64,000 nt of DNA. It comes from Isoetes taiwanensis. Taxonomy: Eukaryota; Streptophyta; Lycopodiopsida; Isoetales; Isoetaceae. Each line of letters begins with the position of its first letter. The first letter of the stretch is position 1. The notes under the pieces were generated by a model, which saw only the letters and a list, made by a program, of their open reading frames with translations, did no database searches and was not told where the DNA came from. The position numbers and the translations under genes were made by a program. The stretch covers positions 64,001-128,000 of the forward strand of contig JAJEKV010000559.1 in NCBI GenBank assembly GCA_021234155.1, read 5' to 3'. Below are positions 11,050 to 22,925 of the stretch, piece by piece.

Positions 11050-13190
11050 TTTCTTTGCAAATATCGAGATAGTGAACCCCAACCACACCGGATATGTATC
11101 TAAATCTGGCGGGCTTTACTACCACAAATTGGTGGCATTCCAAGTCAGTGGAAGGTTCATAAGCATCCATGCCTAGAAACTTTGGCCTATTGTTCTTAGG
11201 ACCAACATAGTGTTTGTCGGAAGGAGGAGGAGCATATTGCCATGGAATGCTACTTACGGTGTCATCAAAATCCTCAAGACCTCGCTAAGGTCTTCCACCT
11301 AGTTTTAGGCAACCACCCTTCTTTCAATTCATATGAGGATGTGTCTATCTCCCCAACAAAGTTAATCACCTTCTTCCAAAGAAGCCACCAAGGCACCGGT
11401 TGGTGTCATCCGGATTGGTTTGCCAATGCTTTTATATAGTCTTGGATTCCTTCCTTAGTCAATCCCAATTGCTTCACTTCTTGATGGGTTTTAAAGCTTT
11501 TGGTTTGACCTAGAGGTATCATAGGCTTGCCATTCTCATCTCTACGCCATATTTCCTCCCCTCCTCTCCACTCATCCCTGAAGGTCTCATCTTCCATTGG
11601 AAGATTGGAATCCCATCTCTCACCCAAAAGTGAACCGCAGAGGCCCGGAATGACCTTCAAGATCCAATGTATAACCATCCACAAAGCTCTTCCAATCGGG
11701 CACTTCTTCTATGAGAGAGCTATAGGGTTTGGAGTAGTGCATTCATGCAAGATTTCCATTAGCCTAGGAAAGTTGGTCACCGTTTGTCGCTCAAAGATAC
11801 AACTATATTTGCCAAATAATGCATCCACATCCTCATGGGTATGCTAGGGCATAAGAAACCCTAAATTAACTCTTTCAAATATCCCCACTACCGTAGTAAG
11901 TAGGATAGGAAAGAAAACATCCACCTGTTCTTATTTTGGCCAAGACAATTATCAAGTTGCAAGAGAAACCTTTGGGTAGATCTTGAGGTTTAGCACGTGA
12001 AGTTGAAGCTCCAACATGTTCATTAGACCCATGCTTCCTAAACCTTGCCTTGCTGAACTTTTCAATATTGTTAGGGTTTCCATCTAACAATGCTCTATGT
12101 AGTACCGCTAGTCAGAAGGTCTGGAGGTGACCATTGTATCCATTTTCATAGTTTTCTCAAACACCTCATGATACTCCCAATATGAAAATCTGGACCATCA
12201 CTCCACAACTCCAAACTAAAATGGCCATAGTAGGTTTGATTCTCGCCCATGCAAGATTGCCCCCACCATTGAGACTGTAAAGGGTATGATCTTCCACATG
12301 ACTTTGGTATGTACTTGAATTGTGGAAGACAAGTCTTTTTTGTTGGTCCATCTTGTCATGTATAATACATAAATAGTTATTGGGTTCCAATGTAGATAAA
12401 GTCCTCCACATCCAATAACATGATCTACATGATAGTTGGTGGGTCATATGGTCCTTCATATGCTCCCTTATCCTAGCCCTTTGACTAGGTTATTTCCTTA
12501 TCAAGAGTCTCCTTCTAACTTAGCACATAAATTGCACTTTGCAAAGTTGTTTGAAGTTGCTATGGTGACATGATTGAAATCTTCTTCCATAACCTACTAA
12601 AGCTAGGTTGGGATATTGGAAGAATTCCCAACCCTCAAGTAGGGAATTCACTTCTTCAAAAAATACTCTTTTGAGTACAATGTGATGGCAACCTTTTCTC
12701 AACAAACCTGCTCTTCCTTTTCATCCCTTCGCTTTTGTGTGGCATAGACTCTTGTGATTGAAAATCAATATATTTTTCAAATATCTCCCCGGCGCCTGTG
12801 GTCCCAGTTGGTCTCAACAAACCATTATTTCCATGTAAAGCAATAACGATTTCCCCTCACGCCATGTTTTTTTTTGCCAATTATGCCATGAAGAGTTGGA
12901 ATTGCATGGATACTCGCCATGCTTTTGCACATATCCATTTGCCTAGCAAAGGGTATCTTTTTTCGCTTTGGGTTTTTTTCATCTTGAAGTGCATGCTCGA
13001 AGATTGTGTACATGTAGGTCCTCCTCTCATCCACGTTGTACTCTTGAAAAGTGGCTCTTGCTTCCACCAATTGTTCTATTGTGAAGAATTGCATACAATC
13101 ACTCCAACAACAACTGAGCCCCTAACCTTCACCATTGTCTCACGCTTGGTGTCACTAATCAACTTGGCTCTTTTGCTAGGATAATGTCCG
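11050..13190 (-). mobile_element. Transposase-like gene, DUF7869 type, broken
   Basis: Read on the minus strand through several frame changes, the order is GKKKHGVRGNRYCFTW (about 12870), IHDKMDQQKTCLPQFKY (about 12360-12310), YYGHFSLELWSDGPDFHIGS (about 12230-12170), LLQLDN..GQNKNRW (about 11960), HTHEDVDALFGKYSCIFE (about 11843-11790), DWKSFVDGYTLDLEGHSGP (about 11695) and PWWLLWKKVINFVGEIDT (about 11400). The IHDKMD, QLDN-xxx-NKNR and HTHEDVD strings in this order match plant and algal transposon-associated proteins that, from memory, are grouped as DUF7869; they are probably the integrase core of a DNA transposon. No element ends were found. The domain order is complete, but stops and indels interrupt every few dozen codons. 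Confidence 0.6.
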
Positions 13191-13689
13191 GTAACCGATA
13201 CTTCTCCCCTTTGCCTAGGTTTAGAGTTCCAACCGCCAATGGATCAATATCAAGACAATCATTGTCCCCAACAACCTCGGGCTCGGAAAAATATAATCCT
13301 CCACAAATTGAACACTACTTATAGGCTATGCCATGATGCAAGGAACCTCCAAATTGCTTGACACAACCAAAACATTCCTTTGTCACCCAAACCTTTACCT
13401 TTCAGCTTGTCTTCCAACATCGAAATTGCAATACCAATATTGTCTTCCCTAGCCTTTCATCATTAACAGCCTTGACTTGATCGAGGGATGCGCTAGCACA
13501 ATGACTCCTTGGCCTACTATTTCCTTGTTGCACTTGTGCATGATTCTCACCTTCTTGTTCCTCCATTGCACCCTACTATAGAGGACTAATTGTTTTTCTT
13601 CAACATTCTTGCTAGGAGTTGGTTTTCATTGATATTGCTCTTTTCACCATCTTGAGTTGAGGGGCACCATTGACCTAGGCAAATTGCAC

Positions 13690-14030
13690 CCTTTTTAGTC
13701 AATGAGTAAAGAAAAAATTATTACACCATAAGATAAAAAAAACGCATTACATTTATGGAATATGTAGAGGTAAAATCAAATTTTTTAAAAGCAAGAAATT
13801 CCTTGGAAATAGGTTTAATATAATAATAACAATGGGCGAAACGAAATCATTTAAAACAAGAATTTTCATGGCAACAACAAGGAAATGACATTTATATAAA
13901 TATATCCAAATTTTAATTATCAAAAATTTGGATATATGATTCTTAAAAGACATATAACTAATAGACGGAGAATTTATATATCCATAATAATATACCCTAG
14001 ATAATATAGTCATGGAATTTCAGTATCACC
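13690..14030. other. Very AT-rich spacer with a perfect hairpin
   Basis: The stretch contains a perfect 14-base inverted repeat, TATATCCAAATTTT at 13901-13914 and its complement at 13923-13936, with an 8-base loop. An 86-codon minus-strand frame at 13753-14013 is composed mainly of Ile, Leu, Phe and Asn, as expected by chance in such DNA. Confidence 0.5.
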
Positions 14031-14039
14031 GCGTGGTTA

Positions 14040-14130
14040 TTTGAGGCAATTAATTATTCACGCTTAAGAGCTAATTAACCCTATATAAAACCGGTTCACG
14101 CTCTCAAGACCATTCTCATTCAATTTTTTT
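14040..14130 (+). promoter_or_regulatory. TATA-box-like segment, duplicated at 15.1 kb
   Basis: GCAATTAATTATTCACG is followed by CCTATATAAAACC and then TTCACGCTCTCAAGACC. A diverged copy at 15120-15200 has GCAATCAATTATTCAG, GTGCCTATAAATCC and TTACGCTCTCCAAAG in the same order. A TATA-like core conserved between two copies suggests the promoter part of a repeated element rather than of a host gene. Confidence 0.35.
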
Positions 14131-14284
14131 TTCGCACATGCCATGAAGCGTTCGCCTCTGCTTCATGAAGAACCCGAGGTCTCGCTAAAGAGCGCGGGTT
14201 GAAGAACCCCTCTTTCCCCGCTCATCGATTTCCTTGCACAATTCTCCCCGATTCCCATTCGGGAGGGATGATGCCATTTTGAAG

Positions 14285-14500
14285 AGGGAGGAATTGAGCT
14301 CCTCCATTCCTCCGGATTCAAGAGGAGGAAGAGGAAGAGGAGGAGTTGGAGGAAGAGGAGGAGATGTCCTCCCAAGAGCATGTGGAAACGCTCCGCTTGA
14401 GGGTTGGCTTGACCCCGGAAGAGAATGAAATCTCAAGAAGAGGAGGAGGAGGAAGAGGAGGAGGAGGGGAGGAAGAGGATGAGGAGGAAGGTCGAGATTA
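14285..14500 (+). repeat. Purine-rich (GGA)n-like tract
   Basis: The plus strand is almost purely purine, built from GAGGAAGAGGAGGAGG-type words in two blocks (about 14318-14370 and 14430-14495). The open frames that cross it (for example 14234-14428, rich in Gly-Arg) are probably by-products of the simple repeat. Confidence 0.8.
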
Positions 14501-17437
14501 GGCCGGTTTTAGAATGGTGAGATGAGCCAATGGGCATGTCCTTATTTTTTTTTTCACCTTTCTTTCTTTTCTAACACCTTTCTTTCTTCTTTGTTCCGGC
14601 ATTGGAAGATCAATGATGATCATCGGTGCATCTTGCAAAAGCCTTCGCATTTTGTAAAGCCATTCTTGGCATCGTACATATCAATTTTGAATGAAATCAA
14701 ATAGTTTTCTTCACAAACTTTTTCTTCAAGCAGTTTTTCTTCAAACAGTTTTTTACATAAAAAATATTTTGAATGAAATCAAACTGTTTTTCTCCAAGCA
14801 TTTTGTCTCCAAAGTGTTTTCTCCAAAATTTTGTCTCTCGCGATTGTCGGGGAACACTATAAATCAATCACGGCCCGATAGGAAAATTTTCCTATAGACC
14901 CTAAAACAATTCCCCAACTCAACAAGTCATTTTTAGCCTTGATAATTTTGCCTTTAAAATTATTTTAATTTAGCCTATATAAAATTCTCGAATTCTTTTT
15001 TTTTCAATGCAATGAATGGAATAAATGCCCGTGGAGAATTTATTGCATGAAATGCAATATTCTCCATATATACCATATACATGTCGTAATCCGGGGAAGA
15101 CCGTCGCCCGGGCGTGTTAATTCAAGCAATCAATTATTCAGCTAACTTATTTCTAATTGTGCCTATAAATCCATTTTACGCTCTCCAAAGTTCCTACATT
15201 TTCTTCCTTCCTTCATACCGATTTGCGGTTAAACCTGGCGTGTTTGGATCCGTCGAAATCTTGGTGGCAGATTTTATATTCATCAATGTTAGATGTTTGG
15301 TTTCGGCAATTCCTAACTTACTAAAAAGGCTAAAGCCTTTTGTTCCCAGCAGGTCGTAGCGAGAGGACATCTGAGGATCTTTAATTAAAAACCAAAAGCA
15401 GAGGGACTAAGGTCTGAATCGAAAAGCCTACTAATTAAAACCACAAGCATCTATCCTCCTTCCAGCCTCGAGAACTCAAAGGTTAGTTTTCATTTAGTTT
15501 AAGTATCATCTCAATGGCGGGGTTTAATCCAAGAAGACAAGCTTTTGCATTTGCTCGGCCCGGAGGAAGCGGATGATGTTTATGAAACCAGAATAGTTTT
15601 ATAAACTTCATCTACGCTTCTTTTGTTCGGTAAAATTCTTGAGTTTCTCGAATTAATCATGCTATTGCATCAAGTTCTATTATGAATGTAGTAGAAAGCA
15701 TTAGAAAAATCGAAGATAATATTTGAAACTAAAGCGTGTTTTAGGTAATCTTAGCCTTCAACATGAATACACCTTCGGCGTGCATTGAGGCGAGAGAAAA
15801 ACCTGTCTGAATAGATAAATAGATGAGCCGGGCACTATTTACTGCAGATGCGAATGCACGCCGGCGTGTATAGTTTTCTATATATAGTTTACCGCGCGCG
15901 GCAAACAAGTGTATCCTACTTTTCAACTTTTCGCTAAACAGTGTCTCTTAGTTTCTAAAGTTTTATAAATAAAAGAATATAACACGCCCGGTGAATCGAT
16001 ACTCGGCTCACTTCTATTGATAGATGCCGGGTTACATTAATCACCGGTTGGTGACGAAGATGGATTGAATTACATTTGGGCCAAAGAATCCACGCGGCCG
16101 ACTCGGTTTAAACCAATCTCGGTCGTTGTTGAACATGGCCGAGCACCGGTTCGGCTGGAGCACCGGTCTTGCAACCCCGAGTACTTGGATCAAGTAATGA
16201 AAGCAGAGCGCAGGGCAATGATAGATCTGGGCTCTGGGGCCCCTGGTAATGTCGAGGAGGCTGCGCCCTCTTATCTAATCGCTTCGAGAATGCGGTACAT
16301 GCATTGATCGAGAAGTGATCCGCATCGTCGGCTTCGAGATTCAAAATGAGGCTAGCGTTTCTTAGTGGTTAGCCTCTATGCGGATGCCCTAACACGAACC
16401 AACTACCCAAAGTGATTATCGATGCAATGGAGATGAAAGCTCAACCAATGGAACCACTACATGGCCTATCTCGATGCATTGGAGGTTCAACCAATGGGCA
16501 GAGGAGGTGAGGAGGGAGGGCGGAGGTGGAGGTGGAGGCGGTGAGGGGTGGCTTGCTAGAGCACGGTGTTTTCTTTGGGGTTTTACCGGAAAAATTCACT
16601 ATGCCACGGTGAATGGAAATGGGAGTCGATAGCCCGGCTACTCGGTGGCCCGGGCTTGAAACAAAGAGTAGTCACGGGATTTTTGTCGGTTTATCGGTTT
16701 ATCCGGATTATATACAATTGTAATCTTTTCCAATGAATACAACAAAATTTGTCTATTTCTATATTTCTACAATGTAATACATGTTACATACCTTTTTAAG
16801 CGGTTTCTTGGCCATGCAACAAATGTTCCAACACTTTCTCCAACTAGTATCCCCACAGGGTGTGGCGAGTAAACTTCATCCATAGCCCTTGGCGGTTAAT
16901 CACCGTAACTTCGGACATACTTATCCCCGGCGAATTCCATGACGAGTTCAAATCGGATCGATGGAGTCGATCTGCATAATCCTACTTTCTTTTTACGATT
17001 TGTGAAGTTAACATGAAACATTCATCTTAAACCTTTGAAAATTTCTATTGAACACCTACTATTGGAAATTAATGTTCAAGCTATTGGAATGAGATGAGTA
17101 CCGAATTACGTAGCCATTCTTGAGAAGCTGATTTGAGTCTCTGAAGCTGATTTGAGAAGTCTGGCTATGGAACTCCTGGCGATTAGGAAAATTGAATTAG
17201 AAGAAAAGATTAAGGTTAACCACGTTTAGGCGGGATAAATTTGGGGATTTTAAAACTTAATGAAAGAAGCCGGTCTTGATTCGCCGTCATTATTATTTAT
17301 ATGTCAAGAATATTTGGCTTGCATTTTTGTGTTTTCTTGAAATTCAAATTTCTCTATTTCTCAGGTAGAAAAAGCTATTTCTTCGGAAAATTCGGCTAGA
17401 GCGTGAACTCTTCCTTACTACAGGCTTGGCGTCAGAG

Positions 17438-20400
17438 ATGTCTTCTAAAAGCGAATCGAGGTGTGGGGCCGGGGCAGAGGAAGCTGATTGGAAGAAGGAA
17501 TCTCTAAACCCGGCTCTTCTCAAGTTTCCAGAGGGCGTTGATCGAATACCGCGAGGAATACCGCGGAACCCTATTCAAGGTATTTAATTTGCCCTGAGAA
17601 TACACACTTTGTGGAGAGTATTATGCTTGCATGAATTTGAGATATTTCCTTTCACTTATCATATGCTTTGCATGAGTTTGAGATTATTATGCTTTGCATG
17701 AATTTTTTTAAGTATTAACATCAGATTTAATGCTCGATTTAATGGATTACGTAGAACATAATTTTGCTTTCTGTTTTATATATAGAATATAGCGGTGTTA
17801 AACAGTTGGAGATAGCAATGTTCAATGAGGTTAAATAGTGTGAAATATGGATTCATAGAAGGGTATGTAGCTTAAAATGTGGATGCAAAATAATTTAGTT
17901 TCAAATTAACGATAGCATGGTGGGATACCAACACGCCAGCGTGATTTTGTACTAATTTGGGTTTTAAATGCACGCCAAGCGTGATCTCTTGTTCTGAAAA
18001 GTACTCTAAAAGTGCTCATCTTCATTTTGCAGTGCTCAAGGGAAGAAAACCCCTACTAATTCGGGTTCCTAATCCTGCCAAGCAAGGAGCGAACGACCTG
18101 CAGGATCGGTACCATATGATCTCACCTTAGATGATGAAGGGTACGATTCTTATAGCAACCTTGACCACCGCACGCCACGAAGAGGAAATGGGCGAGGGTG
18201 CGAATTAGTCGTTGACCTTGCCAAGACAATGGCGGCTTCGACTTAACTCTCTTCGAGGAAAAAGGAAGCGGAGACAAGTGTGGCCAAACAAGGGATCCTA
18301 ATCTCTTGTGAGAGGAAAGGATAACCTGCCGAAATTGCTCTTGGAGATTACCTGGCGGAAGAAAGATGCGCTCGGACTTACTCTGCTATGAAACTCGCAT
18401 ACAAGGATCGATTCATGAAGGCGGATGTGAGCGGTGAGACATGTTTTTATGGTTGGCCAACCAATGTAGCGGTGCAGCCAATATCTATTTGCCAAGGGGT
18501 TCTGTTGATCGCGTAGAGGCATGTTCACTAAACCGACACCAAGTCACTATTTCTGCGGCAAACTAGGAATTAGGCCCGATTTGAAAGCTTCTAAAAGGGT
18601 CCTGAATCTGGGGGAAGAATGTTCAACCGGGTTTGTCGAAGGCATGGAGGTTTGTTTTTGAGAATGAAGCGAGGGCCAGTGGCGCAGACTAGAGGCCATG
18701 AACAAGCCGGAATAAGTCTGTCGACCATTATCCATTGGGTCTTAAGGAAACTTTTGCGATCCATGTGAAGTCCCTCATCCGTTCACCAAGCTCCATTTAT
18801 GTTGGGGCAGGAGATATGATCCGGCACATGCCATGGAGATTGTTCGAGCATATGATTAGTAATCCAAGGTCAAATACCTATGCCGGCGGATGTGCTACCT
18901 TGGGATATGATCTCGAACAAGCACCGTGTGACGAACGGCGAGCTATTATCAAGTGATGATATTAAATATGTCATCATCGGCCGGGCAGCATTCGTTGAGG
19001 CACAAAAGGCCATCATCGGCGAGAGCAGTAACAAACTTGAGGCCAAAAAGTGTTCTACAATCACTATGTTATAGGAGGTGTGATCTTGGATGCCAATACT
19101 TCACCCGATTTGGGCATGAAGATTATTGCAACTTTTGAATGAAATGGGAAGACATTTCTATACGTTTAATCAACTGGTTTCATAAATTGGTGTATTCCGC
19201 CCGGCGTGCTTTCAAAATCAAACCAATTCACGCCCGGCGTGTTTTGAAATCAATAATTCCGGGGAAAAGTGTTTTCAAGTCAACTCAATTGATTTGAAAA
19301 CACGCTGGCGTGAATTCCATTGATTTGAAAACATCACCGCTGGAATTGGTTTGATTTGTCAGTAACTTGCATTAGTAACTTTATTTTTCGCCAGCGGATT
19401 TTTCTCTTCATCAATTCTATTCAAATCCTTTGGCGTTGTTTCTATTCTATGACATCGATTCAATGTCCGTACTATTGCGGTCCATCGTTGAACAACCGCC
19501 ATACGGCCAACAACAGTGGGTGGAATATGGCTGCCCATTGCCACCCTCAACGAAGCGGGTCAAAGTCCGAGGCATTCAAAGTGCTGGAAGGCGGACTTCT
19601 GTCGCTGAACAATTATCTGAGAAGAAGAAGACGCAAAGAAAATCAAAAGAAAAAGGTGGTGATGACATTGCAGATCCTTCAAAGCTCATCAGCGAGTCGG
19701 GGACCAACCGAATTTCGTATAAGATTGTGTTTTGTAAGGGGCGGTATGGCTCAAGTGGAATGAATGCGGGGCCTTTATGCACAAGGGAAGCTACCGGATA
19801 CTATGGGTAGGGTGCCTCCTGTTGATGTAAGCATCTTTGACTTGAATGTGGCGGAGATGAGAAAAGACTTCGGGGGGCTGAGCGACTGGTACCGAAGACC
19901 ATTTGGGTTTTAGACCGATTAAAGAAGGAAGTCTTATACAAAGAAGGGTGCTTTCACCAAGGATAGGATGTCCTTGGTTGAGTGCCTTATCATGTAAAGG
20001 ATAATACGATACAATGAAGTCATTTGTAGGAGCTGAGTTACAAAAGGCTATCGGGGGATGTGGCATTATCTGAAATTGATTTGGACAAATACAAGGTCAT
20101 TACGATGACATCAAGTTTGTATTCTAGTCAAAAGGACTTCCCTAAAAAATTGGGAAGGCTAAAATACAAAACATAAAGGAGACTCTACCTAAAAAGGTAC
20201 TGGCTGAGTTGAGAAGAAAAAGTGGCCCTTGTGAAGAAGATTACTGGAGAAGACGACACTGCCCAAAGATTCAGTCTATATTGGGTACAAAGGTCTCTTT
20301 GCCGTGATTCAACTTCGGGGCCAAAAATATATCACCTTTGTGTTTGGATGGCCGGGGTGGGAGAGGAGATATGGGCATGAACCGCAAGGACTACGGTAAC

Positions 20401-22352
20401 TTTTACCGGTGATAGGATTGACAAACCGAGGGGTCCTTCACTATCATCATCGTTGTCCTTCGGTGAGTCACATCTCAAGATGCACTCATCTGTTGCTCAT
20501 GATCCGGAGTGCCTCAAAGTTATTAGGGAGGGATGCCTAATATATGATGTTATGATAATGAGGCTGCGAGCGAGCGAGGAAAGATAACATGTGATCTTTT
20601 ATTATGATATCCATGCCGCCGAGAGAATATGATATTGCTAAGGCCAAAGGGTGACAATAGCGGTGCATGGGAATATTTTTCTTCTAGATGATCCAGACTT
20701 AAGAACTATATTCTTTCATACCGGATCAGGATCACCGTAATAAGGATGAGTCGAGGAAAGGATGAGGATGGGACCCCTCCTAAGTGGGAAATCAAAGTCA
20801 CGAGCTACAAACTAAGGGAAGGGCCCCTTAAATAAAAATGGATTTCCGTGCATGGTCATGCTTACCTGGAAGTAGAGGCATTTATCAATTGATACAACAC
20901 CTTTTGGCTTCATGTTGGAGGTTATATTGCGAGAGGCTCTTATGGGTGCAAGAAGATGTGTCACCGCTTTGGAGTGATGAGCGGGCAAAGACTTTCTTGA
21001 CTCATTCCTCATGCATGTTGCTTGCCAAGTCTCCTAAAGGCCCTTATGGCAACCTGAAATCATCGGCAATCAAAAAGTCTAAGTAGACTTGTCCACCTCG
21101 AAGTGGGCGTTGCTCACGAGAGGGAACTAGTAATCCGCAGACTGATAAGGAAAGCAAGAATGAACAAATAATTTGCTAAAACCGGTTGCTCAAAAGAAAT
21201 CTTGTGATGGCGGCCGAACAGGGGAATATCCTTGCCCATATTAGCGGGTGATGCACAAACAATAGATAGATTCACGGGTTAACAATGAAATAATTGATGC
21301 GGGAAACCGAAAATGAAGGGCAACGGCTCTCCAGTGATTCCGCTGGTTTGCAAATCAATAGTAAGTAAAATAATGTCACTTGTGAAGGGCGCCAGCCCGG
21401 AACTAATAGAAAAATAACAATTCAATGATCGAAGAAGCGAAGATTAAGGGTGGCTGAGGGGGAGAATAGCGCCCGATTTTAAATAAACCTAAGATGATAG
21501 GTATGGCCGCTGAAACCGAAATAGCGCCAATGCCATTGATTTAAATTTATTACCTTTGAATTAAATCCCAAGCGTGCTGAATTATTTTTTCGTTTAATAG
21601 CTAAATCACTTCTCGGCCTTTTGTTATGACTATTTCAAACAATGCTTTGGCGCGTTTGTATTGTTTGTGTTATCGTGATTGTAGCGTGGGATACATGTTT
21701 GATGTTTCAACTTCCATTAGTTTTCTAGAAGGTTGTGGTGTTCGACCTAAGCGAGGTCTTTGCAAGAACTTTTCGAAAAATAAAGTGGCTAGAGAACGAT
21801 TTCATCGACACCCGGTAGAATCAAACACCAAGTGGATCTTATGTGACGCGACTTGAAGGAGAGATGCTAGGCGAGGCATTCAGGTTATTTCGAAAGTTGG
21901 TATTTGGTCATCCATGGAACTAAGGAAACATCAAGGATACTTTGGAGGCACAGGGGAAATCGTAGAAATTGGTTGACCCTTTGGGATCGAGAACAAATGT
22001 GTGAAGTTCACTAATCCCAAGGATCCAAATGTGCAAGCCTATCTTCATCAAACACTTTGAGTAACATGATGGGCCAAGCTTTGGTATGGAGAATAATGAT
22101 GATATAATCATAGTGGATGATGATGCTCTCAAATGCTTCTTACAATCAAACACAGGGCCTGAATCCACCATCTTACGACCATCCAAAAACTTTGGGATGA
22201 TGATTTTTCCGTGAAGTTTTGTGTCTATTATGCATAATTTGGCTATGGGGATGACTTGATTGGGTGAAGTGTTAGATTCACGCGAGCTGAGATAGATGCT
22301 AACTGACATGGAACCACACCTTGTTAAATACATTGGAAAACATGGATTGATC
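17438..22352 (+). pseudogene. Unrecognised plus-strand coding pieces, broken frames
   Basis: Several separate open stretches look protein-like: 17438-17585 (start MSSKSESRCGAGAEE, then ALLKFPEGVDRIPRGIPRN), 18028-18115 after a TTTTGCAG acceptor-like site (VLKGRKPLLIRVPNPAKQGA), 18340-18510 (MKLAYKDRFMKADVSGETC), 18735-18956, 18880-19074, 19430-19810, 20277-20400 (KYITFVFGWPGWERRYG), 20410-20590 and 22085-22200 (MENNDDIIIVDDDALKC). I do not recognise a family. They share strand and order and could be exons of one gene belonging to the surrounding element. Frame breaks prevent a single model. Confidence 0.3.
19196..19352. repeat. Imperfect inverted repeat built on the CACGCC motif
   Basis: AACCAATTCACGCCCGGCGTG with GTTTTGAAATCAAT on the left is mirrored on the right by ATTGATTTGAAAACACGCTGG and CGTGAATTCC, and again by ATTGATTTGAAAAC. 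The block can fold back on itself and contains three copies of the palindromic motif. Confidence 0.7.
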
Positions 22353-22360
22353 ACTTAATG

Positions 22361-22925
22361 TTTTATTGGGAATATATGATATTTTTGTATGATATTTGTG
22401 CCATGTATCGCGATAATTTCATGCCGAATTGCCTGCATAAATAATGCAATTTGTTATTATCAAACCTAATATTATCATATTGAATTGACGGTAATATTTG
22501 TCTAAATCTATGTTAGCAACTTGCTCTTCATTTACGATATTTCAGACCGATATGAAAAAGTCCTGCGTGAATCGAACTTTTATGTTATTTTGAAGTCCAA
22601 AAAAAGATTAAAACAAAAACCCCTAGAAGACAATGGCGAGGTTATGGATTTTGGGCCGACATAATCCCAATTTTAATTGGATGATGGTTTGAGGCAAACA
22701 CAGCTTTCCATTCCTTCAGAAAAATAGGGATCAAGAGTATCACCATGATCAAGGCGAATAAAGGTATTTCGGTGGTTAGGGATGGTGCCATTTACTTAAT
22801 CCCGCTTTTTAATCATCTAAAGAATGGGCTCCGGTTATTTACATGGATCTAATTAAATTTACTTCGATTCTCATATCTCATTGCCCTATCAGGCTCAAGA
22901 ATATATCATTTATTTTTGTTTATAA
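22361..22925. other. No recognisable feature
   Basis: AT-rich sequence with a short GGCGAGG-containing patch near 22640. No open frame or repeat was recognised before the dispersed repeat copy begins. Confidence 0.45.

Larger units (their letters stand above)
15100..22360 (+). mobile_element. Candidate large DNA element with palindromic motif array
   Basis: A 12-13-base palindrome of the form CACGCC(N)GGCGTG recurs: CACGCCGGCGTG at 15857, CACGCCCGGTG at 15983, CACGCCAGCGTG at 17932, CACGCCAAGCGTG at 17971, CACGCCCGGCGTG at 19229 and CACGCTGGCGTG at 19301. Half-sites occur near 15107, 15776, 19198 and 21570. Short repeated motifs of this kind are typical of subterminal binding sites in CACTA-like elements, but I could not define ends or a transposase. 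Plus-strand coding pieces lie between the motifs: a start at 17438 with MSSKSESRCGAGAEE, then GDYLAEERCARTYSAMKL (about 18340), YIGYKGLFAVIQLRGQKY (about 20277) and a minus-shadowed stretch ending near 22352. The limits given are approximate. Confidence 0.35.

Noticed and set aside
14234-14428. Gly/Arg-rich open frame (GGRGRGGVGGRGG)
   Set aside because: Produced by the purine-rich simple repeat; the opposite strand is equally open with Leu/Pro runs.
21920-22354. 144-codon minus-strand open frame
   Set aside because: The opposite strand reads more like protein in pieces (MENNDDIIIVDDDALKC, then HLVKYIGKHGLIT) and lies on the same strand as neighbouring coding pieces; the minus frame is probably a shadow.
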